DNA of 64,000 nt. Origin: Acanthochlamys bracteata (taxonomy: Eukaryota > Streptophyta > Magnoliopsida > Pandanales > Velloziaceae). Location: assembly GCA_019914995.1 (NCBI GenBank), contig CM034140.1, positions 3,100,001 through 3,164,000 of the forward strand, written 5' to 3'. The notes below the pieces were generated by a model, which saw only the letters and a list, made by a program, of their open reading frames with translations, searched no databases and was not told where the DNA came from. Shown here piece by piece: positions 47,969 to 61,267 of the stretch (its first letter is position 1; the number at the start of each line of letters is the position of its first letter). The position numbers and the translations under genes are program-made.

Positions 47969-50168
47969 ATGAAGAAAGAACCGGATGCTTTACCATCTAT
48001 TCGATCAAAGGTTGTTTGATTTAACCTTTTGATGATTTCTCTTTTTCATGCTATTAATTATTCAATTTGAAGTGATAAAATTTGTTTCTTTGGGTGTTGC
48101 CTGCAGACAAAATTCATGCCAAAGATTCCTCCAAGAAAGACATCAAAGACGATCATCCCGAAATCGTAACTATTTTTTCACCTTCGTTGTTATTGGTGGA
48201 TTTTGTTTAGTTTTTCTAAAGAGTAATCGTAACTTTTTTTTTTAACCTTTGTTATTTTTGGTGAATTTTGGTTAGTTTTTCTAAGAGAGTGTTTTGCTTT
48301 TTCGCTCTTTTTAAATGTGTGGATGTGGAATTTTACGTAGGGAGCCAGTTGAGAACAATGTGGATGTTCTGGACCAGACGTTGTTAGAAATGGTTAATAA
48401 GGTAAAATTTTAGTTAAGTAGACAGATTTTGATATTTTGATGTGGTTTTGAGGCTTATTGATTTGTGATTTGGTTTTTCTTGATGTGTGGAAGGGATCTC
48501 AAGTTGCTAAATTTAAGAGACCTGTAAGGCTGGAGAAAAGACGTAAGTTCAAATGGGCCATATACTACATTGATTTGTTTGAGCTATGACCTGAAACTGT
48601 TTGTAATTTTGTTTAGTCATATTAGATTTAGTACAAAATTACTGATTCTTTCTCATAAACTATGCATGGAAGTGGTGCTAGTTGGAAGGAATGATTCTTG
48701 TTGGCTTAGTTATTAGCTGGATAGGAAATATTTTGATAAAAGTTACATGTAAAGTGCTTAAATGGATCCATTTGGTTTTGCTTCTTTACTCAATGAACTT
48801 CAAGTAATTTCATAAAGAACTTCAAATCATTTCCAGTGTTACTTTTGCTTCTTTACTCAATGATAGGAGAAATCTGATTTAAGAAGAGAGAGTACTGCAG
48901 TTTACCTTTTTAAATCTTTTGTCTTCTCCCTTGATAATAACTTAGCACTTTGATGAGAATAATGTATGAAAGTATTCAATGAATTGTATTACAACTTTTC
49001 TTAAAATAGTATCACAAAATTTGGTAAAACTTCTTACTTCAATGTTTAATAGACTTCTCAATTGATCTTATGGTTGCAGTTGCTCCTTCACAAGTTGCAT
49101 TTGGACATGGAGGTTCTGTAGGCATGCCAATGACATTTGGATTTCCCAACAAGGATACTTTTATAAGAAAGCTTGAAGGTTTAAACTCATCTTGTCTATC
49201 GCTCTCCGTGGTGTTTAAGTACTGTGCACTCACAATGTTCCAAATCTTTCTTTTGTCCAGAGGGGCAAGATGTGTGTGACGTAAAAGTAGAAAAGGAGTA
49301 TGTTGAACCTTGGGTAAGTGTTCTCTGGAGAGGTTAACATTTAGCCCATTTTCCTTTTATAAATGTATTTCCATATATTTTAATAAAAAAGGTATTACCT
49401 TGTTGTTGACAGGATTATGCTCATTCGTATTACCCTGTAGCTCTTCCTTTGAGGATGCCTTACTCTGGAGATCCAGGTAAAATTTTGAAATGTTGCTGGA
49501 ATGATCATGATGATGCAAGAGATATTTCTAATGTATATTTTTTATGCTAGTAATACTTGATGAGGTGGAGTTCAGGGAAGTTGCAGCAAGCAGGTCGTTG
49601 GAGTCTGATGGAAACAGTATAAAGCTGGCGAAAGAACTTGGCCTGATGGTTACTAATGCTTAACTGCCTGATAGAAAAGCTAGGTGTTCATATGTGAACT
49701 GCTCTTCTAACCATATCCTAATGTTTACGACAGGAAAAAAGTGTTGAAGCTCAAATGATATATTTTCAGTTACCTGCATCTCTTCCTTTAGCGAAGAAAA
49801 ATGAGGCTGATGTCAAGAACAAGGAAGGGAACAACTCCAAGAAAGGATGCAACTTGGCGGAGCTTCCTTCTGGACTCATGGGGAAAATCCTCGTCTATAA
49901 AAGCGGTGCTGTCAAGATGAAGATAGGAGACAGCCTTTATGATGTGAGGGCTTGTTGCCACTCAATACGTATCGTTTCTTGTTTTACTCTATTAATGAAG
50001 TATCTTCTGCAGGTTTCCACAGGTGCAAATTCCATATATGCTCAAGATGTAGCGGCAATTAACACCAAGGAGAAGCAATTCTGCATTCTTGGCGAACTCA
50101 ATAGGCGTGCAATATTAACACCTGATGTGGATTATCTTTTAGATTCAACAAGTGAGACAAAGTGGTAG
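47969..50168 (+). CDS. RPC4: DNA-directed RNA polymerase III subunit RPC4, ten exons
   Basis: Exons 47969-48010, 48107-48165, 48341-48401, 48494-48542, 49080-49178, 49261-49313, 49413-49476, 49551-49648, 49734-49943 and 50013-50168; 891 nt, 296 residues. RPC4 (POLR3D homologue) pairs with RPC5 in a TFIIF-like subcomplex of Pol III, which makes tRNA and 5S rRNA. The N-terminus is basic (KTKFMPKIPPRKTSKTIIPK). APSQVAFGHGG and EYVEPWDYAHSYYPVALPLR follow, then EFREVAASRSLE with AKELGLM. The conserved C-terminal domain reads LPSGLMGKILVYKSGAVKMK, IGDSLYDVSTG, AQDVAAINTKEKQF, and LGELNRRAILTPDVDYLL. Length fits plant members as I recall them. The 14-codon first exon is the least certain; it was chosen because ATG opens a stop-free frame that splices in phase into TKFMPK. 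Confidence 0.93.
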
Positions 50169-52849
50169 TCTTACTTTTCTCTATTGAGATAAGATAATAC
50201 TAAGCTCTCAGGTTGTAAATCAAATGACGCAATTTTGACTCTCATGTTCTTTCATCTCTTCTTAAAGGATGGTAGTACGTATGAGCAATTATCTTCTTAC
50301 TGGTGGGTTTACCTGTATTTCGGGTCACCGAGAACACTGTTTCTATTCTTGTGAGAAACCTCTACGGAGGCTTCTTGTGTCATTGGTGGGCAATCGGCTC
50401 CTCTTGTGTTTGCAAATGTAAAAGTTTCAATACGGTTATTTAAGTTTTATTATACCTTTCGTTATTCTCCGCCGTGAATATGTATATTTTGTTATGGAGA
50501 TTGATTATGATAGTTGGTCAAATTTGTTTATGAGTTCTTGTTACTCTGTGAAATGAAATGTAGATTTTGATTTCAACTTTGTCTTTTTATCACAGCGTGT
50601 CAACAATGACCAAGCAACTGTATGGCACTTCAAGCTTGAGTTTGGAGAAAACAATTTCACGTTCCTCGAGTTTGGAGAAAACAAGAACCAGGTCAAATTC
50701 AAAGAACGGATTTCAGTTTTGACACGATTCGAACAGGGCAAACACAAGCGGATAGATCAGTTTGTAAGGAATGCTTCTACAAAATTAATCAACAGAAAAA
50801 ATATCTAGCAGTTTGTAAGGAAACGTTAAATTATTGCAGATAAGATAATAACTGTCAAAACAGATTGAAAATATGTAAAACTGCACTTCAAACAAGGGAC
50901 AGTAAGGAAATGTCAAAAAAATGGTGTGAAACTTGGCCAATCAGAAGTCTTTGCAGCATACTTCAATTCATGCAAGTCTTATATCACCATATTCATATAA
51001 AAACTGCCTATCACAAACCTCACTCAACGCTAGCAAGCATCCATGTAGCCTCTCTTCTTCTGGATGCTTTACTGAAACTTCAGTCTGCTACTTGAGACCA
51101 TATTGAATTATTCATCCAGGTTATAATAACATTGGCAAACAAGATGAGAGTTCAATAGGTAAATCTCAATGCAACTGCAGCTTGCCAAATAGCCTGCTAA
51201 CTTAATTTATAATTAATAATACTATGAACAATATACCTTTTGCAAATTGAACAAAGAGAATTTTCTCATCTATTATCATGATTTAGTGGAACTACTAATT
51301 GCAATAATTTAGATACTACGGTAAGCTGCGACCAACCTGGTAAGGTTATGAATGGAATCAGTTTGATAATTTCTGTTTCTGACACGATGTAAATTACCTC
51401 TATCCTAACACTTGGTCCAATATTTTACTTAAGCAGGTTGCAGAAAAGAATTATTAAAGAAGCCCTTGTTATGTTTCTTTGTTTTGAAGATTGGATGGAT
51501 TGTTTATGCTTCGCTAGTTCTGTTGTTGCATTATCTGAATGCTTTCCAATTCCTCTGAAGAAATTTGTAGAAATGACAACTGTTCAAAAGGTAGAAGCGT
51601 GCTTGAGCTTTCGCATTCTTGAACACACTTTTGTTGGCGGGCAGGTTTCCCTTTTTGCTATTCTAAAAAAACGTTCCAACATAAAAAAAAAAACAAAAAA
51701 GAAAACTTCAACCGATGTACAAATCCAGTTCCTGAAACAAGAAAAAGGAAATCGCACATATTTTCATCTGATCTGGTTATGTTTCCGATCGGAAAAGAAT
51801 GACACACTGTTTTTGGGTATGTTTTACATACCTGGAAAAGGAAAAAACATACAAACATCCGGACTGGGTGAAGCATTTTCATCATTATCATCAGAAGCAC
51901 TTCACCTGGAGCAATGAAGTAAAGTTGGTAAAAGTTTCCAACATTTGTCCACTACCATTGCCATTGATGGTTTTGTGAAAGACTGCATATTTTGCTCTTG
52001 ATCAAAGTAATGCGTAGGTTTTAGTGCCACAACTGCTAATGATTATTATCAAAACTCTTCTTTCATTGAGCAACTTGTATTATTCTATAAAAAGCAATTT
52101 CTGCAAATGTTGTTCGGGTGGAAGGGAAAATCTACAACTAATTCTTTGATTGAATTCATAAGAAACTAATATCAAAGAAATATTCTCAAAGATGTTGTTT
52201 TCAAATAATAAGACCTGCTCCTTGAATGAACAATAATGTCGATCTCAGATAGGAATATATTATATAGAAATAATGCAACCACAGGCAGAAATAGTTAAGG
52301 ATAAGGATTCCGACAAGCTACAGTACTTAAAAATTAGAAAAATAACTGAACAACAATGGTTATATATCAAGATGGGCAAAGACAGTTGACATTCGTCGAA
52401 ATTTATAAGAAATAGTTGACTTCTAAGAATTGTGCTATCTTGCATTGGATCTTGCCAGGAAAATTACAACTTAAGTTTCAATGAACTTGTAAATCAAGCT
52501 AACAGAGTTCGAAAAGTTCAGACTTCGAAGCAAAACCATGTTCAGAAGTTGCTGAAAAAACTTGTAAATCAAGCTAACAGAGTTGATGAGTTCTTCGTAC
52601 GTTTTCTTGCCAAGAGACTTCTGATGACACATTCTTGTTAATTTCACCAAATTGATACTTTAAATTTAACAAAAACAGAAGAATTATTTTAATGTTAACT
52701 AAATTCAACCAAATAAGTATTTTCATAACAACTTATGATACCGATTGAAGAACTCCAAACTTATAGCCAATCATAAAACATATTTTTAGAAGTTTAGCTA
52801 ATATGGCTAGATGCATTTGTAGGAAATACGTCAACTCTTCTTACCTACC
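50169..52849. other. RPC4 3' flank and spacer without recognised genes
   Basis: RPC4 3' UTR probably runs to about 50530. An open segment at 51438-51917 (plus) has no ATG at its head and no known domain. Two near-identical 17-19 bp pieces (CTTGTAAATCAAGCTAACAGAGTT at about 52488 and 52562) form a short direct repeat some 74 bp apart. Nothing else stands out. Confidence 0.3.
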
Positions 52850-52856
52850 TATAAAA
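52850..52856 (+). promoter_or_regulatory. TATA box of the small gene at 52915
   Basis: TATAAAA within CCTATAAAACCGAC, followed by a pyrimidine-rich TCTCCCCTCTTCCC initiator-like stretch about 15-30 bp on. The spacing predicts a leader of about 30-35 nt before the ATG at 52915. Confidence 0.5.
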
Positions 52857-52914
52857 CCGACATCTCCCCTCTTCCCTTGTAACCAGCTGAAACTTCTTCA
52901 AGAAAACCAAGAAG

Positions 52915-53124
52915 ATGGCATGTTGGAAATCTGCGATGTCCATTGCATTGGCTGTGATAATGAGGAAGAACATGTTGAGGATCAAGGAGGTGAAGTGCTT
53001 GGCAATGAAGATTGTTTCAGAAGTTGCTGTAGCTATAGAATTAGCACGGGTAGCCCGAGGAGAACCAAATCATCTTTTCTTGAGGAGATCTCCGATTTAT
53101 ATCCATGCCGTATACGCTTGGTAG
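52915..53124 (+). CDS. Possible small protein of 69 residues, unknown function
   Basis: An ATG in a good plant context (AAGATGGC) opens a 69-residue frame: MACWKSAMSIALAVIMRK, then MLRIKEVKCLAMKIVSEV, AVAIELARVARGEPNHLF and RRSPIYIHAVYAW. The first ~50 residues could form one long basic amphipathic helix, with a Pro-containing tail. It is compact, without introns, and preceded at proper distance by a TATA box and a pyrimidine-rich initiator. An overlapping longer frame at 52803-53186 starts upstream of the TATA box and is therefore less likely. I do not recognise the family. The helix-plus-tail design suggests a small regulatory or membrane-associated peptide, but that is guesswork; support is promoter layout and composition only. 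Confidence 0.45.
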   Translation: MACWKSAMSIALAVIMRKNMLRIKEVKCLAMKIVSEVAVAIELARVARGEPNHLFLRRSPIYIHAVYAW

Positions 53125-54801
53125 TTTTCCTAGATGCCAAGAAGTCGATGAATAGATTTTTTTTTCTATCTTTTGCTTTGATGTAAATGTTTGTACAGCA
53201 AAATATTTGAAACATTCTCTTCTGTAAAGATCCAAAGACCATTTGTTTTCAGTTTTAGTTTGAAAATATTCTCAATTTTTTCCCTTCTCATTCTTCTTGC
53301 AGAATGCGGAACACTTCAGTTTTATAGTTTTGGTTTTTGTATTTAAAGAAATACGTTATCTTCTACACAATTTTTTGGGAAAACGAAAAGGTAAAGACTC
53401 TAAATGGGAATCTAAGCTATGAATGCCTATCTTACTTCGTTTCGGGTAGTTCAACATGATTGATTGACATTGGATCTCTCACAGAAGAACATGATCTGAA
53501 CAAGAAATCTTTGAGGTCAGTACAAAGAAACTTTTATACATTTTATGTCCGTGAAGAGAAACAACGGAACTTATTTTGTTACTTGCAGGCCAAAGTTTCG
53601 TTAAAAGTTCTTTGAGTCTTGGCTTAAGAAGACATAAACTGAAGTCCTATGTTCCTGTCAGTATCACCGGAGCAGTCTTCCAGGTGATCAAAAGAAAGAA
53701 AATCATCTTACCAGGATTTAAAATTATAACAGTTTTAGGTAGACAACTTCTATTAAATAAATTATTCAGTTCAATATTTAGTAAAAACAGGGCAGCTATA
53801 TGTTGCATGAGTATGATATCGGTTATAAAACCGTTGGTAGTTGAATGTACGTCTGAACAAAGATTTGATGTCAAGAACGAAAAAAGTAGCTAAAGCAATT
53901 TTTTAAATGCCTGCCAATGGAAACTTTTGATGAACAGATGAAATATGACAAAGTTTTTTAGCCTAACATTGACTGATTCAGTTATGCAAGGCTTCAAACG
54001 ACACGAAAGAACTAATCATAGTTTTCTACAAGGCTTATTTACTAATCAAGAAATGATCTTGCAAGTAAGTTCCTCCAACCAAAAAATTCACTTTCAAATG
54101 CTTTTTATATTTACTTTACAAATTAATCACACAAACTTTTCTTTAAAAACTCATTTTCCCGATCGCTTTTTATTAAGGGCTTGTTTATTTATACTCCAAA
54201 CGCATTTTTTTTAAATTTTATTTTCAACTTTCAAGTTATTTTTAAATTAAACTAAATACAAATTTAAACTAAATTTTGCCGTCAAAAATTTATTTCAAAT
54301 TTTAAAAATAGAATTTATTTTAAAAATTATTTTTAATACAAAATAAATATACAAACTTATTTTTATAAACTCACTTCTAAAACATAAATATAATATCAAA
54401 ATAAACACAGCATAAATAAACAAGTCCGTTTCTCTGCAGTCGCATCATTCTATCTAAATAAGTCGCACTTTCTTTCACCTGTCATTCACTAGGTCGACTG
54501 TTGATATGCAAAATAAGCTCTAGTGCTATATATAGATTGCTAACGACATGCAACAACCTTTGATACTATCACCAAGAGTCTTATAGATTACAGTAGGTCC
54601 ATTATAGAGGGATATCAAGAGAGTGAAAGACAACAAGGCGATGTCTGATCATTCTCTCAGATGAGCAATTTTTTAAATTTATTTAATGATAGAGCCCCCA
54701 TATACACATTTTACGAAGAACAACACGCAAAGATCTAGTAAAGATTAACGAAGAAACAGAGATGAGTAGATCTGACTGGTCCGGGCACTGAGAACAGTTC
54801 T
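53125..54801. other. Spacer between the small gene and AGT2
   Basis: Contains the small gene's 3' flank. Open frames at 53576-53893 and 53945-54214 are unrecognised. About 54170-54430 is AT-rich and bounded by GGGCTTGTTTATTTATAC and an inverted-looking GTATAAATAAACAAG-type end (AAATAAACAAGTCCG), probably a MITE. Confidence 0.35.
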
Positions 54802-57800
54802 TCAGAGCTTCGTCAAAGCTATGTCCATGACATCGACAAAGAAGTCTGGAATAGCAATGGCAATGTGAAAAACCAAATTTGATTGTAAGCTATTAAGAAA
54901 GATGTGCAGGTAAGAAAAGCAAGTCACCTGCATCTTCCTTGCTGAAGCAAAGAGGCGGTGTTATTCTGAAAACATTTCCGTAGAAACCACCTTTTCCAAC
55001 TAAGACACCCATATCTGGAAGATATTTGGTTTATCAGACAGGATCAAAAGTACTTTTTTAAGGAAGTATATAGTCAATTCACAAAATGAAAGAAGTTGGC
55101 GTTGACATTAGATGAAAACTGCATGGTATCTAGGATAGGCTATCAAAAAGATCTATGCAAAAGACTTCAGAAATAAGAGATACTGTTACAATATAGTGTA
55201 AAGGAATCAATTGAATCATATTAAGAAATGGAGTTATATCATGAAATTGAAGATAGTTAACCTTTCATCTGCTCCATTACATGCAGAATTTCAGTCGTAG
55301 CTGCCGTTTTCAAATGGCGGTCAGTGACTAACTCAACTCCAAGCATCAAGCCTCTACCCCTCACATCACCAATAACTGCAAAATCCAACTAAACAATAAG
55401 TCAATGCTGTTATAGATGTAGCACCTCGTTTGATAGCTTATATAACTTTATATGTTTATGCTGTTATTTTGGCTAGTGTGTATCTAACAGCTAAAAATGT
55501 AATACTCTTTTAATTAAGGAACAGTTTGCACTTATTGGTTGAACTACACAGTTTGCCATTATTGAAAGGAATATGAATTTGTTAAGCAGTGGTCACTCTT
55601 GAGGTGTCTTTTGGGATTGGCAACTTAAGATCATCCGACAATTTATTTGATATAATGCAGACACGTGACTTGGAACCAAGAGTGTTTCTAACTATTAGTA
55701 ATTTCTCAGCATATATTTCAGTAATCTTAATGTGGGATCAAGTTTAAGCATAACTCTCCATAGAAGAAATGAAATTTACTTTCATGCTTTTCTTGAAGTG
55801 CCTTAAGGCGGTCTTTTAGGTAAGATCCGACCATCAATGCATTCTCTTGAAGCTTTTCTTTCTCAAGAACTTTCAAAACAGCATGGGCTCCAGCTGTACA
55901 GACAGGATTGCCACCAAATGTGTTGAAGTAGCTTCGACGAGTTAGCACTTGAGCAATCTCTGGAGTTGTAACAACAGCACCAATTGGAATTCCATTACCA
56001 ATGCCCTGGTAGAAGAAACAGAACTGAAAAACGAATAGCTATCCACGAAAGGATACATAGTTTGAAATAAAGATCCTCTTCTCAAGTTAAGAGATAATTT
56101 TGAAAAAATAAACAGATGAAGAAAACAGTGAGTCCCACCTTTGCCATGGTCACTATATCTGGGATCACACCATGGGCCTCAAAACCCCAGAAATGACTAC
56201 CGGTTCGCGCAAACCCCGACTGAACTTCATCTGCTATGCAGAGGCCTCCAGCTTTCTTTATCGTTCTAAAGACAGAAGGTAAATAACCTGGTGCCAATTC
56301 CAGAATACCACCAACTCCCTATGACAGGCCATATGCAGTTACAATACAGTTCATGGAACAATATATTGAGAAACATCTGAGAACTACTTCTCAAATGAGG
56401 GATTTTAGATTTGATGTTATTATGCATCAGATGAAGGAGCCTTACTTGTATGGCTTCAGATATGAAGCCTGCAACTAGGCCACAAGTTCCAAAATCAATT
56501 ATCTCTTGGACATCGTTGGCATACTTTTCTCCATCTGACCCGAACATACCTCGATATTGGTCAGGGTTTAGAGCATGGTGCACTCCACTCTATAATAAGC
56601 AAAAGATGCTTGTTGGGATAAGACGTTTGCAGCAGCAATAGTAGTGAATATTATATAGGTACTATAGTACTAGAGGATATTCACTTATTAGTATGCTAAT
56701 GAAAGCAGTAAAAGGGGTAGTAGCTTGATCTTCTCCTTAAGCATAATATGAAACAAATAATATTTCAACTACACACTAAAGACTTTCCTCAAACAGATAG
56801 GCACCTGTATAACATTAAATTTCCAATTCCGCTGTGCAGTTGCACCCATTGTACCAGCTGCATTGCCATGGTATGCATTTCTAAGTGATATGATGTCTTG
56901 GCAACCAGTATAAAGCCGAGCAATCATCATTGCCAGCTCATTTGCTTCCGTTCCAGAATTTGTGAAGAAAACAACCTGTAGGAAATATAAAAATCGTAAG
57001 GATTTAACTGTAGCCCAGCACGGCATACTCATCTGAATCTGCATAATAAGATCATTCATACCTTGAGATCACCAGGCATCTTAGAAGCTAATGCCTCAGC
57101 AAAATCCGCAATACAATGATTTAGATAAACAACAGAAGAATGTTGTAGACGTTTAGTCTGATCAATGATTGCTTCTATGACTTCGGGATGACAATGCCCA
57201 CAGCAAACTGTTGCAATTCCACCAAAAGCATCAAGATAGCGACGCCCATCCTCATCGAACAAATATTGCATCTTCCCAGCAACAATGTTCAGCTGTAAAT
57301 ATATGAAAGTTGACATTTATAAGTTCGTCGGAATAAAATGTGTTTCATGAATTGCTTAACAATTATACAATTAAAATTTGTACTTTTATGATGGGACCAA
57401 CTCCAATCTAGATTGAGTATCTAAGTTAATTCGAATCTTGAAATAGCATCTTAGATTATTTGGAAGGAAGCATGTGAGCCTCACAGAAGATTCATTCTCA
57501 TTTAATAAGTTGACTAAAAGTATTGATAACTAAGTATACTTTTCCCAGTGAATACTCACTTGCTGTCAAAATCAATCATGACCCTGGCACTTTTCAAGTG
57601 TATCATTTGTCTAACTTTGTCTTGCTTAAATACTTATCACCAGGAAGTATCTTCACAAAATAAATTAAGAGAGGAAGTGAGCCCATTCCAATCAAAATAC
57701 AAGTCTTCTAAAACAAATCGGACTTCAACACAAACAAAGTGTGCACTCTACCTACTTTATACCTTAGACTCATTATAAATAATATATGTGATTTACAAAC

Positions 57801-59731
57801 TCGGGAGTCGATTCTAACAACTTCCCTAAATCACTTCCTTGCTCGCTCAACTTGCTAGCAAGAACAAGCATTAACTTTAATGTAGCATCAATCGGTGTCC
57901 AACAAGCACAGTTAAACATGTAGAAAAAAATTATAGTAGCAGTATTAAAAATGGAACCACCCAAAGGTAATAGATAACAATTGGACTTCTAGTTAGCCTG
58001 AATTTGGGAAGACACTTTTGTATCTTTTGTAGTTGTGTACTAGTTTATGTACTGCACTATGCATGTGAGGGGTAAAGGATATGCCGGATATCTATTGAGT
58101 GTTCCTTCTTCACCACAGAAAAGCAGAGTTATGCTGTTATACTATGTTAAAGTGTGATCGGCCCACCAAATTTGTTTCAGTTTATCATGATACAAAAAAT
58201 TGTGGACCAATCAAGCTCTCAAGGAACCAGCTGTTTATTCATCGAATTCTAGTCCCATCTGTATGTCTTTAGAACTACAAGCTATAGGTATTGGCTATTG
58301 GTTTCTAAGTCATACTGGGTTCTTGGTTGATGATATCAGTTTGACATCGTAATAAAAGCATCAGCATTATGGAAGCCACGGATAAAGTCTAATCAGTCTA
58401 AGGACTTATTCTTACTATGGAAAGCATGCATCAAATTGATAGAAGTTGTATGAACTGAGGAACCAAAACTAAACCCAACTGTTCAATCGATTGATGTCTG
58501 TACGATTTTTTTAATCTTTGCACAAGGTTAGTGTAATCCAGCACAAGAGCCAAACTTAAACTAATTGTCAAGACTTTAAATAAAAAATAAAAAGAGGGGA
58601 CAATAGAGAAATGAGATATCTTATATAAACAGAAAATGGACCAGCATGTCCTGCATATTGAATTGTGGTAGGGCCTAAATCTTCTCTCTGAAGAGAGCAA
58701 AACCTCGTTGTCACTGAGTAAGACTTTCTTGTTTGTATCTAAACAACACCAACAACTACCGAAAAGGATCCAAATCACATGAGACTCCCACCAAAACACT
58801 GCTGATAGCAGCATCTCACCCAGTTTCCCAGAATCACCAAATTTAATGAAATGAACCATAACTTTAGATGAGTTCACAGATTAAAGTAAGCTATCTATTA
58901 CTTTAGCTGGATAGCTTTTTTAACTACGTATCAATCTGTCACCAAAATCTTTAAACACTGTCTGAATTAAAATTGATGATTCATGAAAACTACAAAAACA
59001 AAATCAAACCAAACAAAAGAGAGAAAACTTTTGAGTTATCTCAAACAAACCAAATCTTAGGGCCCATAGAGCCAACCCATTTAGTGGGATGACGCCAGTT
59101 GTTGGATCTCAACCAAACCAAAGAGAGAAAAACAGGTTCACTAGCAGATTTTACGAAACCAAAGAGAGAAAAATTGGCTCACTCTCAGATTTTACAGCTG
59201 CTACAATGTTACAATCACGTGACAATGAATAACAACGCAGTCCAAGGAATCATGCTTCCCTATGAACCAAAACTTCTTTCTTGACCAAAATTTCTATGTA
59301 ATAATCCAGGACAAGTGCAAAAGATGAAATTTTTACCATATGAAACGGAAATCTACATACTAGATCTAAAAAAATTGTTCCTTTTCTAATTTTGCATAAA
59401 ATCGACCTTCTTCTGAACAAAAAGGGGCAAAAAGACATAAATAAACAAACTTTTCAGCAATAGAACAGGAAAATTTTCATCATTTTATCAATTACAAGTA
59501 AAAATAACTCACTGGGTTCTTATAAAAGTAGAACATGGAGGGGCTGAGGAACTCAGACCGTTTCTTGAGAATCTCTGCAGCCCGGGGGCCATCATACGGC
59601 GGAGGAGTATAGTCGAACGGGGGCATTTTGGGAACAACCATCGCTTCACTCTCCACCTGCGCAGCACCAGCCAGCCGAGAGAACCGGCGTCCCATTGATG
59701 AGAAACCTCTTGAAAAGACTCTCTGCAACAT
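54802..59731 (-). CDS. AGT2: Alanine:glyoxylate aminotransferase 2 homologue, mitochondrial, nine exons
   Basis: Exons (minus): 59731-59513, 57292-57062, 56975-56805, 56589-56446, 56318-56139, 56005-55780, 55375-55262, 55014-54928, 54845-54802; 1416 nt, 471 residues (Arabidopsis AGT2, about 476). A class-III PLP-dependent aminotransferase; the family moves amino groups from alanine or beta-alanine-type donors to glyoxylate or pyruvate. The Arg-rich start [19 protein letters not shown] looks like a mitochondrial presequence. [19 protein letters not shown] binds the PLP phosphate, and [14 protein letters not shown] carries the Asp that contacts the pyridine nitrogen. IVTMAKGIGNG holds the Schiff-base lysine, residue 315. 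[29 protein letters not shown] and [17 protein letters not shown] complete the fold. It resembles AGT2 (At4g39660) more than AGT3 or PYD4 as I recall them. Intron 1 is 2.2 kb; the others are short. Confidence 0.95.
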
Positions 59732-61267
59732 TCTGGAGAATTGTTCAGGCCCGTTTTGGGATTGGAATGTGAAAATGTTGTTCTTGTGTAGGATGAATGT
59801 TTTTGGTTCTCTTTTCTTTTTCTAGGTTCCCAAAAAGGGCCTGAGAGAGCTTCACTTAGCTTTGTTCGATTCTGGTTTGGAACCACGAAACCGTTCTTTT
59901 TGCCAGACCATTTATTTATACTGGTTTGAGGAAGATGATTACCAAATGACTATTTTACCCTATTCATCATTTATGATTTTTACTCCCCAAATTTTTTAAA
60001 CACTAGTCCATCTTTCTCCTCTCTTTTTATTGTAACTCCTTAACTATGTCTTTTCGATTTTACCATTCTTCAACTTGTATACTTTCAATGCTAGTGCGTG
60101 TTTACCAACACTCTAAATTTACTTTTTTTAAACTCACTTTCAATATAAAATACATATAAAATTTAAAATAAAATTTTTTACAATAAATTTTTTTAAAATT
60201 TTATTTTTAAAACTTACTATAAATATTATATTAATATATAATTTTATTATTTATAAATATTTTTAATTTTTAATTTAATTTTTTTAAGTAAATTTAAAAA
60301 AACTCACTTCATTCACTTTTCTATCATCGTAAACACGCCACTACCGACATGCTTTCAATAAAATTTACGCATATCACAAAGTAGCAATAAGTACTACGTA
60401 TTTCTTAATTAACTTTCTATAATTTTTACCAAGTGTTCAAATTTTAATAAGTACTAAAAAATTAGATATGTATAATCTTATTATTTTTTAGATAAAAAAT
60501 CAAGCTTATTTTTAAAAAAAAAATTAAAACAAATTTTATTTTAAAAAACTTTATTTTATAATAGTCCCAAACGTTTTCTAAATATGTATATTATAAGTGC
60601 GTGTTTTGATTTGTATAAAGCAAATTTTATAAAACTGAGTTCAAGAGAGCTGAATTTAATAAAAATTGAATTAAAAATGAGTTCGGTGTGTGTTCGGTAT
60701 AAATTGAAAAATAAAAATAAATTCAAATTTAAAATTTAATAAAAACAATAAATTTCGTATAATTGAAATATTTTCTAATATATAAATATATTGTATCATT
60801 TATCAGTTTATTTTAATCGTTAAGGTGGTGTTAGAGAGTGATTTTTTAACTGTTTATTATTTTAATTTTTATTTCAAATTTTTTAATAAATCTTTCACAA
60901 ATTTTATAAATATTTTTAAAAATTAAAAATATAAACAAATTCTATGATCTTATTATTAATTATTTTTATTTTTATATCAAAAAAATAAAATTCGTTTTAT
61001 AAAAATCTTGAAAATATTTTTCGTTTAAAAAAACTTTTTTTAAAGCACTTCAAAACATCCTTTCATATTATGAATAAAATTAGAAATGAAACATTTCGGA
61101 GGGGTTTATGAGTGACGAGAGGAGTAATGTTTATCAAAGTAAAAAGTTTAGTGTCACAAAAATTAGAAGGGAAAATGAAGAAAGTAGCTTTTGGCAATTC
61201 TTAAACTTATGTAAATTGATTATAAATTAGCTTTTCTATTGAACTTACCGAACTTCTTACTTCAAAG
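59732..61267. other. AGT2 upstream region and AT-rich repeat DNA
   Basis: AGT2 leader and promoter occupy about 59732-59950. 60094-60341 is a clean MITE-like element. 60600-60800 and 60830-61070 are further AT-rich stretches with MITE-like ends (GGTGGTGTTAGAGAGTGATTTTT facing AAAGCACTTCAAAACATCC). No gene seen. Confidence 0.4.
60094..60341. repeat. MITE-like element (248 bp)
   Basis: Starts GTGCGTGTTTACCAACACTC and ends CATCGTAAACACGCCAC, with inverted ends GTG(G)CGTGTTTAC differing by one extra G. Sub-terminal AAATTTACTTTTTTTAAACT faces a matching AGTAAATTTAAAAAAACTCA. TA dinucleotides flank both ends, so a TA target site is possible but not proven. Confidence 0.6.

Noticed and set aside
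51438-51917. 159-residue open frame
   Set aside because: No ATG at its head, no recognised domain, Lys-rich low-complexity middle; probably chance.
59509-59886. 125-residue minus-strand frame overlapping AGT2 exon 1
   Set aside because: Out of frame with AGT2, whose exon 1 has a proper presequence and splices in phase.
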